DNA of 64,000 nucleotides from Uloborus plumipes (GCA_038373865.1 JAXGGA010001594.1:12501-76500), one strand, 5' to 3'; shown: positions 1 through 10,218, numbered from the stretch's first letter. Program-made: numbers and translations. The notes: generated from the sequence alone by a model not told the origin.

Positions 1-404
1 TCCGAAAAGTGCCTTTGCGGTTTCTTCTGTTCTCCGCCGAAACTTGACTGCGTCATGCGCAGAACTGTGCCTGTAGAGTCTGTGGCGTTTCTACGGTCTA
101 GACGTCTTGATACCGTCTTTTGTACAGTACTGTTGAATGCTTACAGTTTGCTATCTCCATTGTCGTGTTTTCTTTTTTATCAAATACAGTAATTTTCAAC
201 TGTTTTAGGTTTTTTTTTGTATCCCGCTTTTTCGTAGGATTAAGTTGAAACTGTATCCAATATGGAAATGAGATATATAAATTATATACATATATGCAGG
301 CGAATATTCCTGCATATATGTATATAATTTGTATTGTAAGTAAACATCTTTCATATTCATATTTTTTATTGCTTTTTACATTTTATGCGTTTTTAAAGAT
401 CTAT
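1..404. other. Unassigned AT-rich sequence
   Basis: No open frame or recognisable repeat family was found here. The first 120 bases are somewhat richer in GC than what follows. The only structured part is the hairpin at 279-330, listed separately. Confidence 0.5.
279..330. repeat. Perfect hairpin, 22-bp arms
   Basis: Arms at 279-300 and 309-330 are exact reverse complements around an 8-nt spacer (cgaatatt). The arms are AT-rich with a central gcagg/cctgc. No duplicated flank was seen, so this may be a tiny palindromic insertion or a chance product of TA-rich DNA; the GC-containing core argues against pure chance. Confidence 0.6.
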
Positions 405-466
405 ATTATTCCACAAATCTTCGCATCTGCCTAGCCTAGGCATTCATTGACGGCCACGTTGCCTGA
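405..466 (+). repeat. Outer inverted repeat, left arm
   Basis: This stretch matches, with some mismatches, the reverse complement of 2151-2216. Shared pieces are attattccacaaat, catctgccta, ggcattc and the cctga that touches the TA microsatellite. The two arms enclose the TA array and the mariner element at 609-2111, so they are probably the ends of an older fold-back or TIR element into which the mariner later jumped. Confidence 0.55.
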
Positions 467-524
467 TTATATATATATATATTAATATATATATTATATA
501 TATATAAATATATATATATATATC

Positions 525-574
<50 letters not shown>

Positions 575-607
575 ATATTATATATATATATATATATATA
601 GTATTAT
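467..607. repeat. (TA)n microsatellite
   Basis: Almost pure alternating TA over about 140 bases. It supplies the TA target dinucleotide (607-608) of the mariner element that starts at 609. The array continues on the far side of that element at 2112-2150. Confidence 0.9.
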
Positions 608-608
608 A

Positions 609-728
609 CAGGGTGGTCCTAAACTCATGGTACAAACTTTTAGGGTAGGTCAAGGGCATTGTAACAATGACTTTTTGTATAGGAATGTATAGTCGCAAGT
701 GACGCGGTGAGTCGTAAACAAGAGAAAT
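609..728 (+). repeat. Left terminal inverted repeat of the DD41D element
   Basis: The outer ~97 bases are an essentially exact reverse complement of the right end; the inner ~25 bases carry a few mismatches. At about 120 bp this is long compared with the roughly 30-bp TIRs of classic mariner elements. It probably carries the transposase binding sites and the promoter. Confidence 0.9.
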
Positions 729-857
729 AAAAGGAAAGAAAAATGGAGGGATCAGTTGGTATCATTGCCAGTAGAGGGCAGTAGATGTCCAGCCGCTGTT
801 GAATATGATGCATCGCAATGAGGAAAAGCGCCATTCTCAATTGTGCTGCCGTAGAAG

Positions 858-1934
858 ATGGGTGACTTCACGAATTCAGAAAAAGCAGACATGCATTACA
901 TGTACGGTCGTGCAAATGGTAACGGCAGAGCTGCGTTACGAATGTATCGCGAGGAGTATCCTGATCGCCGAATGCCGGATCACAGAATTTTTCAACGGTT
1001 GCATCGTCAACTTTGTGAAACAGGTGGCTTCGGCGTCAACAGACATGACACTGGTCGATTAAGAGCTGTACGCACTCCAAGGCTGGAAGAAACCATCTTG
1101 AACATTGTGGCTGATAGACCAGAGTCAAGCACAAGAACTGTTGCACATAACGTAGGTGTGAGTCATCAGACTGTAGGCAGAGTGTTAAGCGAAAATCGCT
1201 TACACCCCTTCCATTTTCAGAAAGTACAAGCATTGAATCCCGCAGATTATCCTCTCCGCGTGAACTTCTGCCAGTGGATGATGCAGAAATGCGCATTGCA
1301 GCCGGATTTCGTAGATCATGTGCTATTTACAGATGAAGCCACATTTTCACGCGAGGGTGTCTTTAATGCGCACAATTCCCATGTGTGGGCAACCGATAAT
1401 CCACATGCAACGCGTCCACATGCGTTTCAACAACGTTTCTGTATTAATGTGTGGGCTGGTATTGTGCACGACTTTTTGATTGGCCCATACTTGCTACCCA
1501 CGCGACTAAGTGGCGAAAGCTATCTTATTTTTCTGAAGGAAGTGTTACCACAACTGCTGCATGATGTTCCGATCGCCATTCGTAACCGCATGTGGTTTCA
1601 GCACGATGGGGCGCCAGCACACTTCAGCATTAATGTTCGGAATTATCTGAATACCACGTTTGGTGCTCAATGGATTGGGCGTGGTGGACCAGTCCCTTGG
1701 CCGCCCCGATCTCCCGATTTATCGAGCCTCGATTACTTTTTCTGGGGACATTTAAAGAATCTTGTTTATGAGACTCCAGTTGACTCAGATGAGGATCTCG
1801 TCGCTCGCATATCTGTAGCTGCTGCAAGTGTGCGTGAAATGCCAGGCATCTTTGAACGTGTACGCCAATCGCTCCACCGACGCTGTCAAGCATGTATCGC
1901 TACTGGTGGACGCAATTTTGAACACTTAATGTAA
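858..1934 (+). CDS. Mariner-superfamily transposase, DD41D
   Basis: A 358-aa DDE/D transposase that would bind the TIRs and carry out cut-and-paste transposition at TA sites. The N-terminal ~125 residues hold the helix-turn-helix DNA-binding region, including a stretch at about 94-112 (TVAHNVGVSHQTVGRVLSEN). The catalytic core shows FTDEATF with D159, HDGAPAHF with D250, and SPDLSSLDYFFWG with D292. By my count the last two acidic residues are 41 residues apart, so the signature is DD41D rather than the DD34D of Mos1-like mariners. The length is typical of the superfamily and there is no frameshift or stop. The start at 858 gives the full N-terminus; another frame overlaps upstream but shows no homology. 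It is the only gene of the element. The family placement is secure; the subfamily name is not. Confidence 0.93.
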   Translation: MGDFTNSEKADMHYMYGRANGNGRAALRMYREEYPDRRMPDHRIFQRLHRQLCETGGFGVNRHDTGRLRAVRTPRLEETILNIVADRPESSTRTVAHNVGVSHQTVGRVLSENRLHPFHFQKVQALNPADYPLRVNFCQWMMQKCALQPDFVDHVLFTDEATFSREGVFNAHNSHVWATDNPHATRPHAFQQRFCINVWAGIVHDFLIGPYLLPTRLSGESYLIFLKEVLPQLLHDVPIAIRNRMWFQHDGAPAHFSINVRNYLNTTFGAQWIGRGGPVPWPPRSPDLSSLDYFFWGHLKNLVYETPVDSDEDLVARISVAAASVREMPGIFERVRQSLHRRCQACIATGGRNFEHLM

Positions 1935-1960
1935 ATATGACAATTGTCAACAACGCTTTG

Positions 1961-1966
1961 AATAAA
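1961..1966 (+). terminator. Polyadenylation signal of the DD41D transposase
   Basis: AATAAA lies 26 bases after the stop codon and just before the right TIR, followed by a T-rich stretch. This is the expected position for 3' end formation of the transposase mRNA. Confidence 0.6.
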
Positions 1967-1991
1967 ATCTTTGTTTTTCCTTTCGGCTGTC

Positions 1992-2111
1992 ATTTCCCCT
2001 GTTTACGCCTCACCACGTCACTTGCGACTATACATTCCTATACAAAAAGTCATTGTTACAATGCCCTTGACCTACCCTAAAAGTTTGTACCATGAGTTTA
2101 GGACCACCCTG
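1992..2111 (-). repeat. Right terminal inverted repeat of the DD41D element
   Basis: Reverse complement of 609-728. The outermost bases are ...ggaccaccctg followed by TA at 2112-2113. Confidence 0.9.
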
Positions 2112-2150
2112 TATTATATATATATATTATATATTATATATAAATATATA
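2112..2150. repeat. (TA)n microsatellite, continuation
   Basis: TA-rich array directly right of the mariner element; it is the other half of the microsatellite interrupted by the insertion. Confidence 0.85.
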
Positions 2151-2216
2151 TCAGGCCCACGTGCCAGTGAAACGAATGCCCCCAGGGTAGGCAGATGAGA
2201 TAATTTGTGGAATAAT
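2151..2216 (-). repeat. Outer inverted repeat, right arm
   Basis: Reverse complement partner of 405-466, beginning tcaggcccacgtgcc at the edge of the TA array. A related sequence in the same orientation as the left arm occurs at 3466-3502. Confidence 0.55.
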
Positions 2217-3465
2217 AATACATATGTTGAAAAAAAGCATATGCTGTTAACCGTAATAAAACAGTATGAATATGAATGTAGTCCCTGTATGTATTTACGT
2301 AGTCCCTAGTATAATCATATGTAAAAATATTTTCATCTGATTCTATAGAAAATCCATTCGTCTTTCTTTCATGGTGGGGAAAATATCTGTGACTTTCATA
2401 AAAATTGAAAGTGGGGTCTTGTTTCATTTTGTTTACTTTCTTTTTCTATGGATATCATTACAAGAAAGAAAGGTTGTTAATTTGTCATTCTGTTCCTTTT
2501 GTTGTTCTTAGTTCTTTTTACGGCCGAAAATATTCACTGTGACAAAAAATTGTGGCTGGTATAGTCAAAATTAACTGCAACAACAACATCAGTTTCTGGA
2601 AACAGTTGGCTCAGTTCACTTCTCAAAAATAAAATCAAGTACATTTTTTATACATTTGTTAAAAAAAAAAAAAAACTTGTTCCCATAAATATCTACAAAT
2701 CTGCAATCCGTCTTATAATGTCATAAAGTTTCAGTACTTTTTTTCTAGACTGCTGAATGCATCCTAAAGCTAAATTTTACAATTGACTTCCGTATAATAA
2801 TGATATGAATTTTTCAATATTTTGTAGCTTTACTTCGTAAGTCTTTTTTTTTTTTTTTCAAAAAGTTTAAACAGAACAACTATCCTGAGGTTTCAACTTA
2901 AACATGGGAAACAATATGACAAATGAAAAAACGAAACATTTGAAAATTACGGAAACATTTCATAGAAAACAAACAACCATATAAAAAACGAATCAATATG
3001 CCAAAACCATTGAGAATTTTGCTACGCTTACCGCCCTGAACATAACGTCCAAATTGCAGCGGAGAATCGAAGAGACCGGCAGAGAAAAGAGTGTAACTTT
3101 CGAGCTCATCTTTGTCGGCTACGCCAGATAGGCTGATTTTATTCTGCCTTCAAGGTCGCTTTGGCTAACGCGAAGAGGGGGAAAAGTGCGGCACGGGGGT
3201 GTTTCGCATGCTAAGCAATGCCATAGGATTACCGGAGTTTTCGAAAAGCTTGCGTCGGTTCCGCTTGCTTTTCCACGTGTAACCCAAAAATGAAAAAAAA
3301 AAAAACCCTTTCTTTTTTCTTCTTTTTCATATTATTGCCCTTGTGAAAACCTGACATTTTTTATTTTCTAATCCAACGCAAATCATATATCATTGGAATG
3401 AAAAAGTGGTGTGAGGTTGGTCCTGGTTTTTTCTCGTGGGTTAGGCCCACTTGGCCCCTACCTTG
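2217..3465. other. Gene-free, low complexity; GC-richer island at about 3010-3290
   Basis: Mostly AT-rich with poly-A at about 2660-2676 and poly-T at about 2844-2860. From about 3010 to 3290 the sequence becomes clearly richer in GC and CpG, then ends in a poly-A run. I see no long frame in the island. It could be part of a host exon, a promoter or an old repeat with an A-tail; none can be shown. Confidence 0.35.
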
Positions 3466-3655
3466 CCCCTACCCAGGGTGGGAACGGCCACGTACCCCCT
3501 GAGATATATATATAAAGTTATATATACTCATATATAATATATATGATATAATATATTAAATATATAATTTATATATAAATATTAGATATAGTAAATATAT
3601 TATATTATATATATTATATATACGATTATATAATATATCTATATATATATAGTAT
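3466..3655. repeat. Third copy of the TA-associated repeat end plus (TA)n microsatellite
   Basis: Sequence at 3466-3502 (cctaccc...ggccacgt...ccctga) resembles the arms at 405-466 and 2151-2216 and, like them, runs straight into a long TA-rich array (3503-3655). The microsatellite therefore seems to be part of a dispersed repeat family rather than an accident of each locus. Confidence 0.5.
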
Positions 3656-5433
3656 AAAATGGACCCGGGGCAGAAGAAAAAGTAAGGCAAAATAGATTTA
3701 GTTGTTAAATTTTTTCTCATGAAATTAAGGACTGAGGAGAAATCACATAATGAGAAAATGGAGCATGAAAAAAGAATAGATTGGGAGTACTAAATTTAAT
3801 CTTACTTAGCGTGACTGTTATTGTACTGAAAGTTGATCATCATGAAAGTCATCCAAGTAGAAGTACACCAGAAAAAAAAGAAGAATACAAAAAGCACTGA
3901 AAATATTCAATTGTGTATTCCTCAAAACCATGATTTACCGCAATTTCAAGGAGAAACATTGGCAGTATTGTATCAACTGCAAAATCAGCTCTTAAAAAGC
4001 TTAACAATAGCACCTTTTTCGCTAGCGTCCTGTTTCCAATTTGTAGACTAGAAACGTGGTATTATAGTTTTAGCCATATGTTTGTATTTAATTCTTTGCC
4101 ACTGAAGTTATAGCGTTCAGTGTGACTACAAGAGGTAGTTTGTCATAGTTAAGTTTTTTTTTTTTCATTTTGGCGAAGGCATCATCAGTCTCGTTTTCTT
4201 CAATTCCAACATGAGCTGGTACCCATTGCATGAGTATTCAGTCAGTTAATATTTTGCATCACATTGCTTAGGTTAAGGGTAATCACCGATTTTCCTCCTT
4301 GAATAGCTTGAAGAGAAGCTGTGGAGTCACTAAACATGATTATTCCTCCAGCCTGCTCAGCCCCTTCAAAATGTATGTATTTGTTCATTGTTGAATGAAC
4401 AGTTTGGAATTTGCAGTTGTAGTTAGATGGTTTTTTACCTCCCCTTTTTTATTTGTATTGTTTAGTTCTTCTACCATGTGAGAGGGTGAAAGGTCAAACG
4501 GTGTTTGCGTGAATTGTATTTTATTGGTCTGTTTTAAATAAGATTAATGAAACAGGTACCTGTAAAAGATTTACACAGTTCAAGAACTTTATCCAAAACA
4601 CCCCAAAAAACTTCTAGATTTCATTCATCAACCGTTTTTGGTCAAAACAGTGTCGATAATTCATGATGGCTTTGTACATTTTTAATTGGTCGAGGTTCAG
4701 TTTAGTAGGCTATTATAAAAAGGTACATGCACACATCGCAGCTTGTTACTGCGTCCATTCACTGAAATTTCACTCTTATTAGAGAATACCTCAGTTACAG
4801 TGTTTTCTCACATACGACAGCTTTTTTTAAGTGTCGTATAGAATTTTATGGTGTTATTTGAAAAATTAACCATTCCATGATATAATGCATAATTTAATTC
4901 CTTATAAAAGAAATGTGCTCAAATAATTCCCCAGAAGTAAAACCAGTCATAAAGAACAACATCTTGCTAAATAATATACTAACTTAACTTTCTTAGAAAT
5001 GAAACATATGTTGTGTTCTTGAAAATTAAAAAGAAAATCTAACGAAGCGTTTTAAATGCAATTAAGCCAAATGTATTCAAAACGAAACGCGTAGAAGCAC
5101 ATGTTTTTTAATTTATCCTTTTTTCCGTTGGCGCTGTAAAGCTGTTATTGCCTTAGTATCAATATTAAAATATTATATTTTAAGTCTAATGTGGTAACTT
5201 CATTAATTATTTTCAGCAAAAAACTAATGTTTTCTGGAAATGCACTAACATATGATTTACATATTTTAAAAGGTTTAAAAAAGAGAGTATAGAAATTGTT
5301 TATGTTGCGAAAATGTTTAAGTGAATGAGTGAAAACCTAAAATAAAAAAGCAAATGAATTAAAAAGGGAAAAGAAAGAGAAGAAAATACCTTATATTTAA
5401 AAACAGTACGTTGTTTTCATTATTAAAACTCAA
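3656..5433. other. No feature recognised
   Basis: AT-rich single-copy-looking DNA. Short open frames (for example 3833-4051) show no family resemblance. Poly-T runs occur at about 4155-4166. Confidence 0.5.
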
Positions 5434-5459
5434 TAATAATACACTCTTAAAACAACAGT

Positions 5460-6330
5460 TTCAAAAACGACTCAAAAATACTCACATTTGAGTATTTCAT
5501 CGACTCAAAATGGCTCCGACTACATGAGTTTCAAAAATGAAACTAGCATGTACTCAGATTCTGAAACTTTGCAAGTGCTCAAAAATGAGTCAAAAATGCT
5601 CAATTGTGAGTTATGTGAAGGTTTCAAAAACGAGTTTGTATTTATTCTGTATTTATCGACGTGCTCATTTCTGAGCATGTAATAATTTCAAAAACGAGGA
5701 CGCATGCTCTCATTATCGAGTACTTAGGAAGTTCATTATTATGAGTATGTATGAGCTCAGAAACGAGTATGTAATAAATTCAAAAACGAGTATATTTTTG
5801 AGAATGTAATACTTTCAGATTTGAACTACATTACTCGTTTCCGAGTACTTAATAGTGTCAATAACGAGTATGTATGTACTTATTTCTGAGCACGTTTCAG
5901 TTTCAATAACGAGCACACACTACGCTTTATGCTCTTATTTCTGAGTATGTTACAGTTTCAAAAAAAAAGTACATACTAATTTGTATGTACTCATTTTTGA
6001 AGCTGTTCTAGTTTCATTAACGAGCACATACCGATCTGTATGTACTCATTTTTGAACATGTTCTAGTTTCACTAACGAGTCGTTAGTGAAACTAGAACAT
6101 GTTCAAAAATGAGTACATACAGATCGGTATGTGCTCGTTTATAACGAGCACATACTGATCTGTATGTACTCCTTCCTGAGTATATTATAGTTTCAAAATA
6201 GAACACTCACTCTCCTATGCTGTACTCAATTGTGTATGTTTTAATTTCACATATGAGTAGAACTTCTTATTGAGTGTGCGCTCATCTACATTAGCTCACT
6301 TTTTGAGGGGTCCCAAACTCTTGAGAAAGT
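5460..6330. repeat. Degenerate motif array (tttcaaaaacgagta / ctcatttctgag)
   Basis: About 870 bases made of irregularly spaced, diverged copies of gtttcaaaaacgagtatgta and its partial complement tgtactcatttctgag. The spacing is uneven, so it is not a simple satellite. The same motif returns near the opposite end at 10320-10460, which suggests binding sites in the subterminal regions of one element. Confidence 0.65.
6019..6139. repeat. Perfect 121-bp palindrome
   Basis: Arms 6019-6078 and 6080-6139 are exact 60-bp reverse complements around one central base (6079). It lies inside the motif array. Such a perfect palindrome is young, is under gene conversion, or is an assembly artefact. Confidence 0.9.
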
Positions 6331-6612
6331 AGCGATAACTCGAAGTTTTTAGTTGGTCTCTTGGGTTTTCGAGTCTCTTTCCTTTGCACATTTTTTTTTC
6401 CAAAACAGCATTGTAGGCAATTTGGTTTCAAATTAAAAACGCGAAATTTTACCTATAATTTATGATATTATTTAATATGAATGTAGTACATTTTTACAGA
6501 AACAAAGCAAATGTAATAAAAAATTTTTATTGCAATCTTAGCATTTTTACAGAACATGATGACCCATTATAGAGAAGATGAAAACAATTTTTTTTCTGAA
6601 GACAAAAAAATA

Positions 6613-6813
6613 TCAAAACTTTAAAACACACAAAAAAAGTAAATAATTCAAAAAATATTTATATACATCAGGTGAGGCGGTTCTGTTCTCAACCACAACG
6701 AATGTCTGTGATGGCTGCAGTTTGTCGCTTCCTATAGACAGGATGAAAGGCTGTCTTCGTTCTAAGGACAACAGCCCGTCTTCTTCCATGAACTTTTCAA
6801 TACCTTCACTAAC
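6613..6813 (-). CDS. Exon-like open frame with splice acceptor (hypothetical)
   Basis: On the minus strand a pyrimidine-rich tract ending ...ctgttaatag precedes base 6813, a good splice acceptor. From there the frame VSEGIEKFMEEDGLLSLERR runs 66 codons to a TGA. The residues to about 48 look protein-like (balanced composition, acidic and basic residues, LERRQPFILSIGSDKLQPSQ); the last 15 are hydrophobic and may be intron read-through. The acceptor is in phase 0, compatible with the phase-0 donor at 10219. I do not recognise a family. It may belong to a gene of the surrounding element or to a host gene. Confidence 0.3.
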   Translation of the reverse strand, partial: VSEGIEKFMEEDGLLSLERRQPFILSIGSDKLQPSQTFVVVENRTASPDVYKYFLNYLLFLCVLKF

Positions 6814-7021
6814 CTATTAACAGGATAGAAAAAAAAATTAAGAATGATGATGACAATTAGGGACGATGAAAACAGCTCTAAGTCAAAAAAGAGGAAAAAT
6901 TGTGTGGCTCAAAATTTGAATCTACTTTTTTTTATTATTATTAAAGACTTTTTTCTGTACTTGCTTCTGTCATGGTTTTCACCTTTTGCTTCCGGTTGCA
7001 GAGTTAAATCCAGCCGCGTGA

Positions 7022-7210
7022 ACTTTAACGCACTTCCGCTTTATAGTGGAGTTGAGTCGAGTACAATCATTGGCAGGACAACGACTGGCAGCTTTAAATC
7101 CGACTGAAATTGTTGGAGACAAACCTTGCAATACTAAAGCAAAAGAAGAAATGAAACGAATGAGATTAGCTAACAATCAACATATTAGTCCAATTCAAAA
7201 ATTTGCTTAA
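7022..7210 (+). CDS. Short open frame with coding-like composition (fragment, unknown)
   Basis: A 62-codon plus-strand frame without its own ATG near the start, ending at TAA 7208-7210. It contains LAGQRLAALNPTEIVGDKPC followed by a charged KAKEEMKRMRLANNQ stretch, which reads like the C-terminal end of a protein. I cannot assign a family. It stops 17 bases before the Helitron-like element at 7227. It may be a chance frame. Confidence 0.2.
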   Translation, partial: TLTHFRFIVELSRVQSLAGQRLAALNPTEIVGDKPCNTKAKEEMKRMRLANNQHISPIQKFA

Positions 7211-7226
7211 GTGACTTATTAAAAAA

Positions 7227-8031
7227 TCTGGTATGGACCCCACACTACTTCCTTTTACGTGTAAATTTCTTAGTAGTTGCCTTAAGTGTTAAAAAAAGTG
7301 CTTGGAGTGAGCAAGGTAACAATTCAAATATTTACTCCCCTAATCTGCCACGAAACAATGCAAAAAATATTTTACAATGGTTAATTTTCCAAATATTGCT
7401 GATTTTCATATCATTCAGTGAATTTTTCGCAAAATATCGCCAATAGCGCCAAGTTGAACCCAAATTCAAAAAATAATTTTTTCGCCAAATTTGTCGCCAA
7501 CTTGGCGATATGTCGCCAAGTTGGCGTCAAACACTTGGCGACCAAAAGCTTGGCGACATGTCACCAAGTAGTCGCGCCAATTCATATCACTTGAGTCTAT
7601 ATTGAAATTAACATTGATTTACCCCAAAAAAGGGGTAAAAGACCCCCTTAGGAACATTCGAATGCAATCACAAGGGGAGGTGCTCAACTAGACCCCCCCT
7701 CAGAGCCTACATACCAAGCTAGAAGCTTCTACGGCATATAGTTTTTGAGTTATGCGACATACATACGCACATACGTCCGCACATACATCCGCACATACGT
7801 ACACACAGACGTCACGAGAAAACTCGTCGTCATTTACTCGGGGGTGGTCGAAATTGATTTTTCGGCTGTTTGTATGTTGTTAGGTACATATGCACGTGCT
7901 GATAGGTCGAAAAAACTACGCGACATTCATTCGGGGGTGAGCAAAGTCAAAATTTAGACCGAAAGTTGAGTGAAATTTTTTTCGTGATCACAATACTTCC
8001 TTTACTACGTAAAAGGAAGTAAAAAGGCTAA
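7227..8031 (+). mobile_element. Helitron-like non-autonomous element with long 3' hairpin
   Basis: It begins A|TCTGGTATGG and ends with a strong hairpin (acttcctttactacgtaaaaggaagt region, about 7994-8020) followed eight bases later by CTAA|T. A 5' TC, a 3' hairpin and a CTRR end inserted between A and T are the hallmarks of Helitrons. The 5' end also has ttccttttacgt, complementary to the hairpin arm, as in Helentron-type relatives. A diverged copy lies at 12867-13545. There is no Rep/helicase frame, so it is non-autonomous. Internal tggcgacatgtcgccaagtt-type repeats occur at 7440-7580. Confidence 0.45.
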
Positions 8032-9769
8032 TAAGGGCTGTAGAAAATGCATTGGTAGTTCTTCAAATTGAACATTACGCTTGATGGCGTTTGACTCAAA
8101 GTAAGTTGATAAATTAACAAAATTGGAAACGAAATATTCTCATGAATAAAAAATAAAGTGTTCGTGAATAGCATTTTTAACGGCGTTTGTTATTTTCTCG
8201 GTGAATTATGCTTAACGGCGTTTGTCTTCACGCAATTCTAAATAAATTTTAAAACGAAAAAACTATGAAATAAAATATAAAAAAACCTTTTTAAATTTGA
8301 AGACTATTTCTGTCCGCTCATTCGCACTAAAAATTATGAAATAAAATAAGTATTCGATATAGTGATTACAGTGCTCAGAAATTTCAGTTCATCTTTATGT
8401 ATTTATATTTACGTTAATGCTAAAGCAGTCAATATAATAAAACCAAAAGAAAAAAAAAGCATATTGTTAATAAATGAATTGAATTGAAATTGAAGAAAAT
8501 ATTAAAACAAGCATAACATCAATAGAAAAATGAAACAAGATATTTCCTTTCAATAAAATAAAAAGCTAATAAATTTAATCTGTTAAGAGTTAAGCTGTTT
8601 ACATATTCATTAAAAATATACTTATCATACAGTCCTCAACTTATAGTGAGTTAAAACAGTCAAAAGAAATATGCATGTAATTACAAGACAAAAATTCTTT
8701 AAGAGAAAAATTGTCTGATTTTCAGCCCTTGATGAATTTCAAAAAAAATTTTAAATATAAGAAGCAGAGTGTTTTATGTATTTTTTTTAATTGTAAAAGG
8801 TTCTTTTTCCAAAATATAAATAAAAAATGAAAATTATATTTTAGTTAAATGCATTTTTCATAATATATATCTGCCCGGTATAAAGGGCTTATGTCTAATT
8901 ACATTAGACATGAGCCCTTCGTACCGGGCACCAAAGATATAGAAAATGAGTTTTCTGCTTAAACATCTAACTCGTCTAATTTAATTTGCATGCACCAAAT
9001 ATTACACATAAATAAATTTAGATTAAAAAAAATATTTAAATCAAAAAAATTAGATTTTTTTTAATTAAAACAAAATCATGATTTTTATCAATCCTTCTGG
9101 TTCATTCTTAGCGTAAAAACATCAAAAAGGAAAAAGGCCATAGTGAATGAAAAGCATAAAAATGGCAAATAAATGAATTTATGAAATAAAATTATTTAAA
9201 TTACATTATAATGGCCCCCGATAAACATTAATGAGTACTAGCACACTAAAAGCAAAGTAGAAATTGATTTTTGAAAAATTAGGACAACTACGGCTCAGTT
9301 TTGGAGCAGCTCGATTTTTGCAAAAAAATACTTTAGGTCTTAAAGGGATTAAAGAAATTCTTTAACTATTATTTCTTAGTTAAAAAGGTGCAAGGCTGAT
9401 CTTTTGCAAGTGTTCGACAATATATTTTGCTCTCTCCTGACAATTTGTAAAAATGCACTTAAAATGCGTCTGGTTCTGAGATACAGATATTATTGAAGAA
9501 TAATTATTTTCTTTAAATTGGTAATGAATATTTGTTTTTGATACCATTGGCTAACACAAAAACGATTTTAAGAAACAGAAAGGCAAATAAATGGTGTCAA
9601 TAACTTAAAATGGGACAAATTTTGAGATATCGAAAGAAGTGTTGCGCGTGTGTATATCACAATTATACACACACGCATAATACACCGGTTGCTACGCATA
9701 GGTTTAAAAGGAAGAAGCAAGTGTGACAATAATGAGAACAAAACAAAGTTTCAATAAGAATGAACTTAC
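8032..9769. other. No gene recognised; one hairpin
   Basis: AT-rich interior of the candidate 5.0-kb element. Apart from the hairpin at 8872-8930 and a short acaca/tgtgt inverted repeat at about 9645-9675, nothing stands out. Confidence 0.5.
8872..8930 (+). repeat. 59-bp hairpin, 28-bp arms, GC-containing
   Basis: Arms 8872-8899 and 8903-8930 (tgcccggta...) pair around a 3-nt centre with three differences. Read as plus-strand RNA, two of the three differences are G-U wobbles. This is either a minimal palindromic element or an RNA hairpin. I cannot show transcription. Confidence 0.6.
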
Positions 9770-9821
9770 CTTCAAAATTTGGAATAAGCACCTCGAAGTT
9801 CCATTTTGTCGCGTCCATCAT
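9770..9821 (-). CDS. Candidate first exon (hypothetical)
   Basis: Minus-strand ATG ATG at 9821 starts MMDATKWNFEVLIPNFE and runs into a consensus splice donor (gaag|gtaagttca) after 9770, leaving a phase-1 end. The frame stays open upstream to about 9906, where an alternative acceptor (cacttttag) exists, so it may be an internal exon. It does not splice in frame to the acceptor at 6813. Its end and donor resemble those of the exon at 10219-10275, hinting at an alternative or duplicated exon. No family recognised. Confidence 0.25.
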
Positions 9822-10218
9822 GCAGGAACGTTTGGGCGGAAAAACATCAACAATGTTTTCCTGCGCGCTCCGCCTTAGCGACTTACTACACGTTTCCTCT
9901 TCCGCACCTAAAAGTGTTCACAACTATTTTATCTAATAAAATATTACTGGAAGGAGCAATCCTTTCCGAACTGCGACAGATTAAGTAGTATGAATAATTA
10001 AAATTTCGCGCCATAGTTTAACAACTTTTAACTGGCCAAAAGTAATTTTGCAAACATTCGATTAATATTTGAAACTTTCAAGGGTTTCATTTAATATTGA
10101 AAGCATGATGTACTCAATCCAGAAAACTTACTTTTTTAAAGCAATGCACAAATAAGAATGTTTATGCACCAAAAACGGGAAATATAATTTCAGTTCTTTA
10201 AAAATTCCGTGAACTTAC

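Larger units (their letters stand above)
609..2111 (+). mobile_element. Complete mariner-type (IS630/Tc1/mariner) DNA transposon, DD41D class
   Basis: A 1503-bp element with terminal inverted repeats of about 120 bp (609-728 and 1992-2111), beginning cagggtggtcctaaactcat, and flanked by TA on both sides (607-608, 2112-2113), the target duplication of this superfamily. It encodes one unbroken transposase (858-1934) followed by a polyadenylation signal at 1961-1966. The TIR arms differ at only a few inner positions. An intact frame, intact ends and a TA duplication indicate recent insertion and possible competence. It landed in a TA microsatellite. Confidence 0.93.

Noticed and set aside
444..698. 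84-aa frame rich in Tyr and Ile
   Set aside because: It is translation of the TA microsatellite.
5460..6330. CRISPR-like array of short repeats
   Set aside because: Repeats are diverged, irregularly spaced and in both orientations, and this is eukaryotic DNA.
7745..7957. 70-aa frame with YIRTYVRT repeats
   Set aside because: It translates an acatacgtccgcacatac simple repeat inside the Helitron-like element.
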